Below the pieces are notes generated by a model, which had not been told where the DNA came from, did not search any database, and saw only the letters and a program-made list of their open reading frames with translations. From Acidovorax sp. Leaf78 (GTDB lineage Bacteria; Pseudomonadota; Gammaproteobacteria; Burkholderiales; Burkholderiaceae_C), in NCBI RefSeq assembly GCF_001422735.1, contig NZ_LMLZ01000021.1, positions 444,185 to 501,136 of the forward strand: a DNA stretch of 56,952 nt. The letters run 5' to 3'. Of this stretch, positions 25,203 through 33,807 are shown piece by piece. Position 1 is the first letter of the stretch. The number at the start of each line of letters is the position of its first letter. A program made the position numbers and the translations under genes.

Positions 25203-25302
25203 GGACTTGTGCAACAGGGCTCCAGCTAGGCATTTTCGGCGCAGACAGTACTTGCGTACGGCAAGCCGAAATAACGACGCTGGAGCCCTGTTTCACAAGT
25301 CC
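25203..25302 (-). repeat. Large structured palindromic element, copy 1
   Basis: Nested arms: 9 bp (25203-25211/25294-25302), 12 bp (25215-25226/25279-25290) and 7 bp (25234-25240/25265-25271). Read on the minus strand, the apical loop TTGCCGTACGCAAGTACTG and the internal-loop sides CGTCGTT and GCCTAG match copy 2 at 37725-37814, while the helices differ in sequence but stay paired. It lies between nasA and ybiB and may also end the nasA transcript. A conserved RNA fold or a mobile palindrome are both possible. Confidence 0.75.
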
Positions 25303-25317
25303 CGCTAAAAAAATACC

Positions 25318-26241
25318 ATGGGCATCAGTCAGTACATCAAGGAAATTGGGCGTGGCGCGCGTGGCGCCAAGCCACTCACGCGCGACCAGGCCACCGACCT
25401 GTTCGGCCAAGTGCTGGACGGCCACGCGAGCGACCTGGAGATCGGCGCCTTCTGCCTGGCCATGCGCATCAAGGGCGAGACTGCCGAGGAGATGTGCGGC
25501 TTTCTTGATGCCACGCACCAGCGCCTGGCCCTGCTGCCTGCCACCGACCGCCCGCTCATCGTGCTGCCCAGCTACAACGGCGCGCGCAAGCTGCCGGTGC
25601 TGACCCCGCTGCTCGCCCTGCTGCTGGCCCGCAAGGGCCTGCCCGTGCTGCTGCACGGCATGCGCACCGAGGCGCGCCGCATTTTGGCATCGGATGTGCT
25701 GCTGGCGCTCGATATACCTGCGCTGACAGCTCCTGAAAAAATAGCAAATGGAACCGTGCGCCACATCCACACCCAGCACCTGCACGCAGGCCTTGCCCGC
25801 CTGCTGGCCGTGCGCGAGGTGGTGGGCCTGCGCAACCCGGGGCACAGCGTGGTCAAGCTGATGAGCCCGTGCGCTGGGCCGTCGGTGGTGGTCACCGCGT
25901 ACACCCACCCCGAATACTTCGAGATGCTGCAGACCACCTTCCGCACGCTGGGCATGACCGCCCTGCTCTCGCGCGGGCTGGAAGGCGAAGTCGCCACCGA
26001 CCCGCGCCGCACCCCGCGCTACGACGGCTTCATCCACGGCGCACACGAGGTGCTGGACGCCCAGCAGCCCGGCACCGCCAGCGAGGTGCCCGGCCTACCC
26101 GCCGAGATCGACGTGGCCACCACTGCCGACTACACGCGCCGCGTGCTGGCGGGCGAGCTGCCCATTCCGCCCGCCATCGAAAAACAGGTGGAACACATCT
26201 TGCACCTTGCGGATCAAACAGCCCCGGAGACATCGCCATGA
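25318..26241 (+). CDS. ybiB: YbiB-family DNA-binding protein
   Basis: A 307-aa member of the anthranilate phosphoribosyltransferase-like family. The N-terminal helical domain (LTRDQATDLFGQVLDGHASDLEIGAFCLAMRIKGET) and a nucleoside-phosphorylase-like core (LRNPGHSVVKLMSPC) match E. coli YbiB, a nucleic-acid-binding homologue of TrpD (family knowledge). It commonly accompanies nitrate reductase and cobA in this group, but its role there is unknown. Bases 25701-25750 look like a diverged copy of the dispersed repeat read as LALDIPALTAPEKIANG. Its stop overlaps the cobA start by 4 bp. Confidence 0.88.
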   Translation: MGISQYIKEIGRGARGAKPLTRDQATDLFGQVLDGHASDLEIGAFCLAMRIKGETAEEMCGFLDATHQRLALLPATDRPLIVLPSYNGARKLPVLTPLLALLLARKGLPVLLHGMRTEARRILASDVLLALDIPALTAPEKIANGTVRHIHTQHLHAGLARLLAVREVVGLRNPGHSVVKLMSPCAGPSVVVTAYTHPEYFEMLQTTFRTLGMTALLSRGLEGEVATDPRRTPRYDGFIHGAHEVLDAQQPGTASEVPGLPAEIDVATTADYTRRVLAGELPIPPAIEKQVEHILHLADQTAPETSP

Positions 26242-27077
26242 GCCGCCCCACGCCACCCGCCAGTCCCTCCACAACTGCCGCCGCAGTCACCTTGACGCCC
26301 CACCTGGGCACCGGCGGCCGCTGCACGCTGGTCGGCGCCGGCCCGGGCGACCCGGAGCTGCTGACCATCAAGGCCCTGAAGGCCATCCAGGCGGCCACGG
26401 TGCTGCTGGTGGACGACCTGGTGAGCGACGCCATCGTGGCCCACGCCCCGCCCACCGCCCGCGTGGTCTACGTGGGCAAGCGCGGCGGCTGCAAGAGCAC
26501 GCCGCAGGCCTTCATCGAAAAGCTGATGCTCATGGCCGTGAACGAGGGCGAGAACGTGGTGCGCCTGAAGGGCGGCGACCCCTTCATCTTTGGCCGCGGC
26601 GGCGAAGAGGTGGAGCACCTGCGCGCCGCGGGCGTGCAGGTCGAGGTCATCAACGGCATCACCTCGGGCCTGGCAGGGCTGACCTCGCTGGGCGTGCCGC
26701 TGACCCACCGCGAGCATGCGCACGGCGTGGTGTTCGTCACCGGGCATGCGAAGCCTGGCGATGCGGGCACCGACTGGCGCCAGCTGGCGGCCACGGCCCG
26801 CGATGCCAAGCTCACGCTCGTGATCTACATGGGCGTGAGCGGCGCCGGGACCATCGAGCAGGAGCTGCTCACCGGCCTGGCCGCCCACACCCCCGTGGCC
26901 ATCATCCAGCACGCCAGCCTGCCCCAACAGCGCCACGCCATCACCACGTTGGGCGCCTTGCACGCCACCATCACCCGCGAGGGGCTGGCCAGCCCCTCGG
27001 TGATCGTGGTGGGCGATGTGGTGCGCGGCGTGGCGCTGGCATCGCAGGATGTGCCGATGGCACGCCGCGCGGGCTAG
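26238..27077 (+). CDS. cobA: Uroporphyrinogen-III C-methyltransferase
   Basis: Methylates uroporphyrinogen III to precorrin-2 using S-adenosylmethionine, the first step to siroheme (nitrite and sulfite reductases) and cobalamin. The 279-aa protein has the SUMT motifs LVGAGPGDPELLT, the VRLKGGDPFIFGRGGEE block and TSGLAGLTSLGVPLTHRE. A 30-residue Pro/Thr-rich N-terminal extension precedes the domain. The start overlaps ybiB (ATGA). Being downstream of nasA, it likely supplies siroheme for nitrite reductase, whose gene is not in the window. Confidence 0.94.
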   Translation: MSRPTPPASPSTTAAAVTLTPHLGTGGRCTLVGAGPGDPELLTIKALKAIQAATVLLVDDLVSDAIVAHAPPTARVVYVGKRGGCKSTPQAFIEKLMLMAVNEGENVVRLKGGDPFIFGRGGEEVEHLRAAGVQVEVINGITSGLAGLTSLGVPLTHREHAHGVVFVTGHAKPGDAGTDWRQLAATARDAKLTLVIYMGVSGAGTIEQELLTGLAAHTPVAIIQHASLPQQRHAITTLGALHATITREGLASPSVIVVGDVVRGVALASQDVPMARRAG

Positions 27078-27275
27078 CGCGTCAGGTACGGCATGGACTG
27101 GCGGCCAGGGCGGGCCGCAGTGCACTGCTGCGGCGCCAATGCTGACCCACAATACCCCGCGGCCGCGGTGCGTGCGCGGCCTTGCGCCCACGGCTGCGTA
27201 GCGCAGCGGGCGGCCAGCGGCGCCTTGGCTGATGGCCGGGCTGCCCCGCTGCATCGCTTGCTCGTCGAATGAACA

Positions 27276-27292
27276 TTGGCCCGGCTATTGCT
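27276..27292 (+). promoter_or_regulatory. Sigma-54-like promoter of the PilJ/MCP-like gene
   Basis: TTGGCCC-GGCTA-TTGCT departs from YTGGCAC-N5-TTGCW only at the A of GGCAC. The predicted start near 27303 is 29 bp upstream of the ATG. No hexaloop leader or terminator follows, so this gene would respond to nitrogen status but not to NasT. The site needs experimental support. Confidence 0.55.
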
Positions 27293-27331
27293 TGTTGTTC
27301 GTATCTGAATGCAACAAGCACAAGGACCACC

Positions 27332-28045
27332 ATGGCAGCCTATCCCGTTCCCTCTCGCACCGGCATGCCTGCATCGCCCTCCACCCTGCCGGCACCGTCC
27401 CCCGCCGCCTCGCGCGACACCGACATGTCGCTGGTCAACCTTGCCGCACGCCAGCGCATGCTGTCGCAGCGCATGGTGCTGCAGACCGTGCTGGCCGCCG
27501 GTGGCAGCGAGCTGCACTTGAAGGCTGCGCGCACCACGCTGGCCCTGTTCACCGCCAGCCAGGCCCGCCTGGTCGACACGCCGCGGCACCTGGATGCAGC
27601 AGACGCTGAGCGCGTCCGCAAGGTCTACGGTGCCCCTGGCGGCGTCGGTGCCACCATCGATGCCTTTGCCCGCCAGGTCGGCACGGCGCTGGACCTGACC
27701 GAAGCCCGCAGCCCCCGCGTGGAGGACGCACTGGCGCGGCTGGTGGAAAGCACCGATGCCGCGCTCGAAGCGCTGAACACCGCCACCACGGTGTTCGACC
27801 AGGTGGGCAAGGCCAAGGCCGAGGTCCTCATGAAGGAGATGGCTGGCATCGTGGCCTCCATCCAGACGGTGGCGCGCGAGGCCAAGGTGGTGAGCTTCAA
27901 CGCCCAGGTGATGGCCGCCCGCGCGGGCCAGCATGGACGGGAGTTTGCGGTGGTCGCTAATGTGCTGTCGGGCATCACCAACGAAATCGACGGCCTTTCG
28001 CTCCAGGCCGTGTCGCTGGCGGGGCGCAGCCGCAGCGCCGCCTGA
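27332..28045 (+). CDS. Soluble PilJ-domain protein with truncated MCP signalling tip
   Basis: A 237-aa protein without signal peptide or membrane helix. After a Pro/Ser-rich N terminus it has a P-box (VNLAARQRMLSQRM, residues 35-48), a helical PilJ-like region, and a C-terminal piece resembling an MCP hairpin tip (VVSFNAQVMAARAGQHGREFAVVANVLSGI) but ending soon after it. It could be a cytoplasmic nitrate sensor for chemotaxis or a decoy receptor (inference). ATG 27332 has an AAGGA site; the longer frame crosses the candidate sigma-54 promoter. Confidence 0.8.
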   Translation: MAAYPVPSRTGMPASPSTLPAPSPAASRDTDMSLVNLAARQRMLSQRMVLQTVLAAGGSELHLKAARTTLALFTASQARLVDTPRHLDAADAERVRKVYGAPGGVGATIDAFARQVGTALDLTEARSPRVEDALARLVESTDAALEALNTATTVFDQVGKAKAEVLMKEMAGIVASIQTVAREAKVVSFNAQVMAARAGQHGREFAVVANVLSGITNEIDGLSLQAVSLAGRSRSAA

Positions 28046-28400
28046 GCGGGGCTCGCTCGGGCCACTCGCCGCAGCGTGGTCCGCTGGCTCGTTGACACGC
28101 AAAACGTCGGACGGCGTCGCGTTGTGTGGTGTGGTGTGGTGTGGCACCGAGCTGTACACCGCTGCATGGCGAACCGTCGCCCTTGGCTCGGTGCCGTTGC
28201 ACCGTGATCGACAAAGCGTATGTGGGACGCGGCCAACACCCCGGCGCGTCCCTAACAGGCGCTTACAAGGTGGGCCCAATACCTCGGCATTTGCGTGCTT
28301 GGCGGACCTATGATTTCCGTAGAAATTGCCTGCCCGGCCACCCGCTGGACTCCCTGATCGGGAGACGCACGGCACCCAACACCCAGCCAGAGAGGATTCC
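28046..28400. other. 355-bp intergenic region with a TGTGG microsatellite
   Basis: No gene is visible. Four perfect tandem copies of TGTGG lie at 28125-28144. The rest shows no strong hairpin or promoter I can support. Confidence 0.5.
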
Positions 28401-29894
28401 ATGCAGCTCACCACACTTTGCCAACGCCTGGCGCTCGCCGGCTGTCTGCTCGCCACCTGCAGCGGCGCCTGGAGCTACTCCATCAACGCCGGGAAGGTCA
28501 CCGACAGCGCCGGAAATGCGGTGCAGCTGCGCGGCGTCAACTGGTTCGGCTTCGAGACCCAGACGAACGTGGTGCACGGCCTGTGGGCCCGCAACTGGAA
28601 GGACATGATCACCCAGATGCAGCAAAGCGGATTCAACGCCGTGCGGCTGCCGTTTTGCCCCGCCACGCTGCGCGGCAATGCCCCCAACAGCATCGACTAC
28701 AGCCGCAACGCCGACCTGCAGGGCCTGTCGGCCATCCAGGTGATGGACACCATCGTGCAGGAGCTCAGCCGCCGGGGCATGTATGTGCTGCTGGACCACC
28801 ACACGCCGGACTGCCAGTCGATCAGCGAGCTCTGGTACACGCCGAGCTACAGCGAGCAGCAGTGGATCGCGGACCTGACCTTCCTCGCGCAGCGCTACGG
28901 CGGAGTGGCCGGCGTCATCGGCATCGACATCAAGAACGAACCCCACGGCGCAGCCACCTGGGGCACGGGCAACCAGGCCACCGACTGGAACCGCGCGGCA
29001 GAACGCGCTTCCGCCGCTGTGCTGCAGGTGGCGCCGCACTGGCTGATTGCGGTGGAAGGCATCGGCGAGAACCCCGTGTGCTCCAGCAACACGGGCCACT
29101 TCTGGGGTGGCAACCTGGAGCCGCTGGAATGCACGCCGCTGAACATCCCCGCCAACCGCCTGCTGCTGGCACCGCACGTCTACGGCCCCGACGTGTATGT
29201 GCAGCAGTATTTCAATGCGGCGGATTTCCCGGCCAACATGCCGGCCATCTGGGACCGGCACTTCGGCCGGTTTGCGCAGGCCGGCTATGCGGTGATGCTG
29301 GGCGAGTTCGGCGGCAAGTACGGCCGGGGCGATGCACGCGACGTGCTGTGGCAGAACGCGCTGGTGGACTACCTCGTGACCAAGGGCATGCGCAGCGGCT
29401 TTTACTGGTCGTGGAACCCCAACAGCGGCGACACCGGCGGCATTCTGAACGACGACTGGGGTACCGTGCGCGCGGACAAGGTGCAGTTGCTGCAGCGACT
29501 GTGGGGCAGCGTGGCACCTGCACCTGCACCTACGCCAGCACCGGCTCCGACACCAGCTCCCGCGCCCGCACCCACGCCGGCTCCGGCTCCGACTCCCGCT
29601 CCGGCCCCCACCCCGGCACCAGCACCTACGCCAGCACCCGCACCCAATTTCTCGGTCGTGCAGATCATGGACAGCGACTGGAGCGCCGGCTATTGCCAGC
29701 GCGTCCGAGTCATCAACATGGGTTCGGCGTCCGGCAACTGGGCCGTCAACATCCCCGTCAGCGGCACCATCAACAATCTGTGGAACGCCACCTGGACGCA
29801 ATCCGCAGGCCGCTTGAGCGCTTCGGGTGTGGCCTGGAACAAAACCCTGGCCGCGGGCGCCACGGCCGAGTTCGGCTTTTGCGCGGCGCGCTGA
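28401..29894 (+). CDS. Secreted GH5 endoglucanase with CBM2
   Basis: A cellulase of 497 aa. A signal peptide (1-25) precedes a glycoside hydrolase family 5 domain (about 27-370) with the acid/base Glu in IDIKNEPHG and the nucleophile Glu in VMLGEFGGKYG. A Pro-Ala-Thr linker (about 372-415, repeating PAPAPT) leads to a C-terminal family-2 carbohydrate-binding module (about 417-497, paired Cys near both ends). It should act outside the cell on cellulose or related beta-1,4-glucans. The ATG at 28401 has an AGAGGA site. It is a single gene, convergent with the thioesterase. Confidence 0.94.
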   Translation: MQLTTLCQRLALAGCLLATCSGAWSYSINAGKVTDSAGNAVQLRGVNWFGFETQTNVVHGLWARNWKDMITQMQQSGFNAVRLPFCPATLRGNAPNSIDYSRNADLQGLSAIQVMDTIVQELSRRGMYVLLDHHTPDCQSISELWYTPSYSEQQWIADLTFLAQRYGGVAGVIGIDIKNEPHGAATWGTGNQATDWNRAAERASAAVLQVAPHWLIAVEGIGENPVCSSNTGHFWGGNLEPLECTPLNIPANRLLLAPHVYGPDVYVQQYFNAADFPANMPAIWDRHFGRFAQAGYAVMLGEFGGKYGRGDARDVLWQNALVDYLVTKGMRSGFYWSWNPNSGDTGGILNDDWGTVRADKVQLLQRLWGSVAPAPAPTPAPAPTPAPAPAPTPAPAPTPAPAPTPAPAPTPAPAPNFSVVQIMDSDWSAGYCQRVRVINMGSASGNWAVNIPVSGTINNLWNATWTQSAGRLSASGVAWNKTLAAGATAEFGFCAAR

Positions 29895-30000
29895 ACGGCG
29901 GCTTGCACCACGGGCCAGCGGCTTCACAGCTGGCCACTGCGGCCACGGTCACCACGGCGAGCCGCGCTGTCAAGGCGCGGCGCTTGCCGGGGACTGCAGG

Positions 30001-30489
30001 CTAGGTGCCTGCCGTCTCCCGCACCTGCGTGAACCGCTCGGCCAGCTCCTTGCGCAAGGCCTTGCGCAGCAGGGCGGCCTCCCAACGGCGCTTCTCGTCT
30101 GCCGTGGTGGGCGACAAGGGCGGCACCTTCACCGGCTTGCGCGACTCGTCCACTGCCACCATCGTGAAAAAGCAGCTGTTCACATGCCGCACCACCTGCG
30201 TGCGGATGTCTTCGGCCACCACTTTGATACCAATCTCCATCGACGAAGAGCCGGTGTAGTTCACGCTGGCAAGGAAGGTCACCAGCTCACCCACATGGAT
30301 GGGCTGCAGGAACATCACCTGGTCCACGCTCAGCGTGACCACGTAGCAGGCCGAATAGCGGCTGGCGCAGGAATACGCCACCTGGTCCAGCAGCTTCAAG
30401 ATGGCCCCGCCGTGCACATTGCCCGAGAAATTGGCCATGTCGGGGGACATCAGCACGGTCATGCTGAGTTGGTGTGAGGGGATGTTCAT
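30001..30489 (-). CDS. Acyl-CoA thioesterase, YciA-like hotdog protein
   Basis: A 162-aa single-hotdog thioesterase that hydrolyses acyl-CoA esters in the cytoplasm. It has the family pattern MANFSGNVHGGAILKLLDQVAYSCA with the catalytic Asp on the central helix and the VDQVMFLQPIHVGELV strand. Extra charged residues (EKRRWEAALLRKALRKELAER) form a C-terminal helix. Substrate chain length cannot be deduced. It is a monocistronic gene divergent from the hydroxylase-like gene. Confidence 0.9.
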   Translation of the reverse strand: MNIPSHQLSMTVLMSPDMANFSGNVHGGAILKLLDQVAYSCASRYSACYVVTLSVDQVMFLQPIHVGELVTFLASVNYTGSSSMEIGIKVVAEDIRTQVVRHVNSCFFTMVAVDESRKPVKVPPLSPTTADEKRRWEAALLRKALRKELAERFTQVRETAGT

Positions 30490-30685
30490 GCTGGAATTTT
30501 AGGTGGGGGTGGGATGGGGTGCGTCGCGCCCTCGCAACGCCGCGACCGCTAAACTTGGGGCAGCACAACCCATGCCACGGCGCGACCGGCCGGTCACTGC
30601 AGACCGTCACCCCCGCCGCCCCAGGCCACCGCCGGCACGCGGCCCATACCGATACCAGGCACACGATGCCGGAGGGAACTACAAC

Positions 30686-31819
30686 ATGCTCGAAATTGAC
30701 AAGCTCAATGAATTCACCGAAAGCCACGGCGCGCTGCGGCGCGGGCGCGGCCTCGTCTCGGGGGTGATCGCCCTCACGCTGGCCATCCTGTGCTTTCTGG
30801 GAGTGCTGGCGTTTCACTTCCCCGAATATCTGACGACCCCGCAGCTGCGCAAGAGCTACGACGTCACGGTCATCCGCAACATCATGCTGGGCGCGATGGC
30901 CGTTGCAGGCGGCATCTCGCTGGTCAACATCCTCTTCAACCGCTCCCGCTGGCTGGCCACCTTCGCCTTCGCCATCGTGGCGCTTGCCGCCTTCCTGGGC
31001 GGCCACAAGGTCGAGGTGGACCCCAACTTCCCGGACAACACGCCCTACATCGGCCTGGACTGGTTCATCCTCGACCTGCTGGGCAGCTCGCTCATCTTCA
31101 TCTTCATCGAGAAGCTGTTCGCGCTGCGCAAGGACCAGCCCATCTTCCGCGAGGAGTGGCAGACCGACTTTCACCACTTCATCGTGAACCACATGGTCGT
31201 GGGTTTCGTGCTGCTGGCCACCAACCTCATCGTGCACAAGTTCTTCGGCTGGGCGGCCAGCGACGGCATCCGCGGCTGGGTGCAGGGCCTGAACTTCTGG
31301 GTGGCGCTGTTCCTCATCGTGCTGGTGGCCGACCTGGTGCAGTACTGGACGCACCGCGCTTACCACGAGGTGCCGGTGCTGTGGCGCCTGCATGCCGTGC
31401 ACCACAGCGTCAAGAGCATGGACTGGATGGCCGGCTCGCGCCAGCACATCCTGGAGCTGCTGATCACCCGCACCCTGGTGCTGGCGCCCATCTACGTGTT
31501 CGGGTTCTCGAAGGAAGTGATTGACGCGTACATCGTCGTCGTGGGCTTCCAGGCGGTGTTCAACCATGCCAACGTGAGCGTGCGCCTGGGCCCGCTGCGC
31601 TACGTGCTGGTCACGCCCAACTTCCACCACTGGCACCACAGCCAGGATCAGGAGGCGCTGGACAAGAACTATTCAGCGCACTTCGCGTTTCTGGACTACC
31701 TGTTCGGCACGGCCGTGAAAAGCGACAAGCTCTGGCCCGAGAAGTACGGCGTGCTGGGCGACTACGTGCCCAACGGGTTTGTGAAGCAGTTCAAGTTTCC
31801 GTTCACCTGGAAGGGCTGA
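30686..31819 (+). CDS. Fatty acid hydroxylase / sterol desaturase family membrane protein
   Basis: A 377-aa integral membrane di-iron oxidoreductase family protein. Several N-terminal membrane helices precede the eight-His cluster of the family: HRAYHEVPVLWRLHAVHHS, then HANV and NFHHWHHS. The predicted reaction is O2-dependent hydroxylation or desaturation of a lipid, with unknown substrate. The ATG at 30686 follows GGAGGG; the 61-residue upstream extension of the open frame is unlikely to be translated. Confidence 0.9.
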   Translation: MLEIDKLNEFTESHGALRRGRGLVSGVIALTLAILCFLGVLAFHFPEYLTTPQLRKSYDVTVIRNIMLGAMAVAGGISLVNILFNRSRWLATFAFAIVALAAFLGGHKVEVDPNFPDNTPYIGLDWFILDLLGSSLIFIFIEKLFALRKDQPIFREEWQTDFHHFIVNHMVVGFVLLATNLIVHKFFGWAASDGIRGWVQGLNFWVALFLIVLVADLVQYWTHRAYHEVPVLWRLHAVHHSVKSMDWMAGSRQHILELLITRTLVLAPIYVFGFSKEVIDAYIVVVGFQAVFNHANVSVRLGPLRYVLVTPNFHHWHHSQDQEALDKNYSAHFAFLDYLFGTAVKSDKLWPEKYGVLGDYVPNGFVKQFKFPFTWKG

Positions 31820-31854
31820 AACGGCGTCCGTCGCGCGATCGAAGAATGGCGCGG

Positions 31855-32340
31855 TCAGAGCGTGCTCAGTTCCTTCTCGAGCGTCCTCAACTGCTCGCGC
31901 AGCTCCTCGGTACGGGCCTCGCAGGCAGACTTTCCCTTGGCCACCGCAGCCGCCGCTTCCTGCGCGAACTGATTGCCGGACGCAATGGATTTGCGCAACG
32001 GCCCGGCAGTGGCCACGGCCTCTGCCGGGGCTGCTGAGCACTCCCGCTGGTTGCGATCAACAGCAGCACGTGCCTGGGGCACACCCTGGTTCTGCAGGTA
32101 GTTCTTGCGTTGCCACGATGGGCCGAATGCGCCCTCTTTCCCGGTGGACTGCGCGGGCGCGATGGGCGTGGCGCCCTCCATGGCGGGCCGCGCCTCGATC
32201 TTCTCGCTCTGCCCACCCACGCACGGCGCATCCTGGAACGCCACCTTGCCATCGGCACCCGTGCATTTGTTGATGGCCCAGGCCGGGGCCAGAAAGCCCA
32301 GGGCCAGGGCGCAGGCGGCATAGCGGATGGTGGGGTGCAT
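31855..32340 (-). CDS. Secreted DUF4124-type protein
   Basis: A 161-aa protein with a signal peptide (1-22, GFLAPAWA) followed by the DUF4124 pattern INKCTGADGKVAFQDAPC, which holds two Cys. The rest is polar, with a C-terminal helix rich in Glu and Arg (EARTEELREQLRTLEKEL), probably coiled coil. It is likely periplasmic; function unknown. It is divergent from the BaiN-like flavoprotein. Confidence 0.85.
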   Translation of the reverse strand: MHPTIRYAACALALGFLAPAWAINKCTGADGKVAFQDAPCVGGQSEKIEARPAMEGATPIAPAQSTGKEGAFGPSWQRKNYLQNQGVPQARAAVDRNQRECSAAPAEAVATAGPLRKSIASGNQFAQEAAAAVAKGKSACEARTEELREQLRTLEKELSTL

Positions 32341-32438
32341 GGATCTGTCCTCGGAATACGGCGGCGCGTGCCGATGGCCATCCTACAGCGCCACACGGCC
32401 GATGGTCCAATGGCGACACCCTACAATCCGCCGCTCCC

Positions 32439-33686
32439 ATGACCACCCCATTCTTTGACGCCATCATCATCGGCGCCGGCGCTGCCGGCCTGTTCTGCGC
32501 GGGCCAGGCGGGCCAGCGGGGCCTGAAGGTTCTGCTCATCGACCATGCCGAGAAGGTGGCCGAAAAAATCCGCATCTCGGGTGGCGGGCGCTGCAACTTC
32601 ACCAACCGCGACCTGGACCCGGCTGCGCCGCACAAGCACTTTGTCGGCCAGAACCCGCAGTTCTGCCGCTCGGCGCTGTCGCGCTACACGCCGGCGGACT
32701 TCATCGCGCTGGTGCAAAAGCACGGCATCGCCTTTCAAGAAAAGCACAAGGGCCAGCTGTTTGCCGACCGGTCGGCTGAGGACATCATCGCCATGCTGCT
32801 GGCCGAATGCGCAGCGGGCGGAGTGACGCACTGGCAGCCGTGTGGCGTCAAAAAATTAGCCTTTTTGCCCTGTACCGCTGGTCCAGAAAACGCTCGCAGC
32901 TATCAAATTGATACGGACCGAGGCCCCGTGCAGACGCGCTCGGTCGTCATCGCCACCGGCGGCCTGTCGATCCCCAAGATCGGCGCGACGGACTTTGGCT
33001 ACCGGATGGCACAGCAGTTCAACCTGCCGCTGGTCGAGCGCCGGCCCGGCCTGGTGCCGCTGACGTTCGACGGCGATGCCTGGGCGCCGTTTGTGCAACT
33101 GGCAGGCCTGGCGCTGCCGGTGGACATCAGCACCGGTGCCAAGAAAGAACGCATGGCCTTTCATGAAGACCTGCTGTTCACCCACCGCGGCCTGTCGGGC
33201 CCGGCGGTGCTGCAGATATCGAGCTACTGGCGCGAGGGCACTCCGCTGGCCGTCAACCTGGCGCCCACCGTGGACCTGCCCGCTGCGCTGGCCCAGGCCA
33301 AGTCACGCTCGCGCAAGCTGATCGCCAACGAACTGGCCACGCTGGTCCCGAGCCGCCTGGCCGATGCCTGGGCCGGCCGCGAAGCCGACTGGCAGCGCCC
33401 GGTGAACGAGGCCTCGGACAAGGCCCTGGCGCGGCTGGCCGAGCAGTTGGCCCGCTGGGAGCTGACCCCCACCGGCACCGAGGGCTACAAAAAAGCCGAA
33501 GTGACCCTGGGCGGCGTGGACACCAAAGCGCTATCGCAGCAGACCATGGAGTGCAAGACGCAACCGGGCCTGTACTTCATCGGCGAGGTGGTGGACGTGA
33601 CCGGCTGGCTGGGCGGCTACAACTTTCAGTGGGCCTGGGCCAGCGGCCATGCGTGCGCGCAGGCGTTGAAGGCGACACCCCCCTGA
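32439..33686 (+). CDS. BaiN/HI0933-family NAD(P)/FAD-dependent oxidoreductase
   Basis: A 415-aa flavoprotein with an N-terminal FAD motif (IIIGAGAAGLFCAGQAG), the family block KIRISGGGRCNFTNRD and a C-terminal ETGWLGGYN-type segment (VDVTGWLGGYNFQWAWASG). Family members are reductases of uncertain physiological substrate; BaiN itself has been linked to bile acid metabolism in gut bacteria, which is not relevant here. Residues about 137-158 (KKLAFLPCTAGPENARSYQI) derive from an in-frame copy of the dispersed palindromic repeat. Confidence 0.92.
   Translation: MTTPFFDAIIIGAGAAGLFCAGQAGQRGLKVLLIDHAEKVAEKIRISGGGRCNFTNRDLDPAAPHKHFVGQNPQFCRSALSRYTPADFIALVQKHGIAFQEKHKGQLFADRSAEDIIAMLLAECAAGGVTHWQPCGVKKLAFLPCTAGPENARSYQIDTDRGPVQTRSVVIATGGLSIPKIGATDFGYRMAQQFNLPLVERRPGLVPLTFDGDAWAPFVQLAGLALPVDISTGAKKERMAFHEDLLFTHRGLSGPAVLQISSYWREGTPLAVNLAPTVDLPAALAQAKSRSRKLIANELATLVPSRLADAWAGREADWQRPVNEASDKALARLAEQLARWELTPTGTEGYKKAEVTLGGVDTKALSQQTMECKTQPGLYFIGEVVDVTGWLGGYNFQWAWASGHACAQALKATPP
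32849..32913. repeat. Dispersed palindromic repeat inside the BaiN-like gene
   Basis: The A/T-rich ends (AAAAAATTAGC and GCTATCAAATTGAT) and the central GTACCGCTGGTCCAGAAAACGCT resemble the intergenic repeat at 4063-4127 and 38381-38437. It keeps the reading frame. AT content is clearly higher than in flanking coding sequence, which marks it as an insertion. Confidence 0.55.
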
Positions 33687-33807
33687 GGCCCTGCGGGCCT
33701 TCCCCCCGCTCTCGCAGCGCCAGAGCGCTGCGGGCAGGGGGACGACGCCCTCGCTGCGGGGCGGCCCTTGCTCGGCGTCCCTCGCCTGCGCAGCGCATGT
33801 TCGGCCG
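33687..33807. repeat. GC-rich intergenic repeat between convergent genes
   Basis: The segment contains CCCCCGCTCTCGCAGCG, GGGGGACGACGCCCTCGC and GGGGCGGCCCTTGCTCGGCG, blocks I recognise as a frequent intergenic element in Acidovorax-like genomes (memory, not searched). Imperfect pairing of CCCCC and GGGGG blocks could form a terminator for both genes. Confidence 0.4.

Noticed and set aside
25869..26237. Upstream extension of cobA within ybiB
   Set aside because: The ATG at 26238 overlaps the ybiB stop in the usual ATGA coupling; the extension is an out-of-frame shadow of ybiB.
29518..29646. Tandem CACCTGCACC/GCTCC-type repeats as a DNA element
   Set aside because: They encode the Pro-Ala-Thr linker of the cellulase; repetition follows from protein composition.
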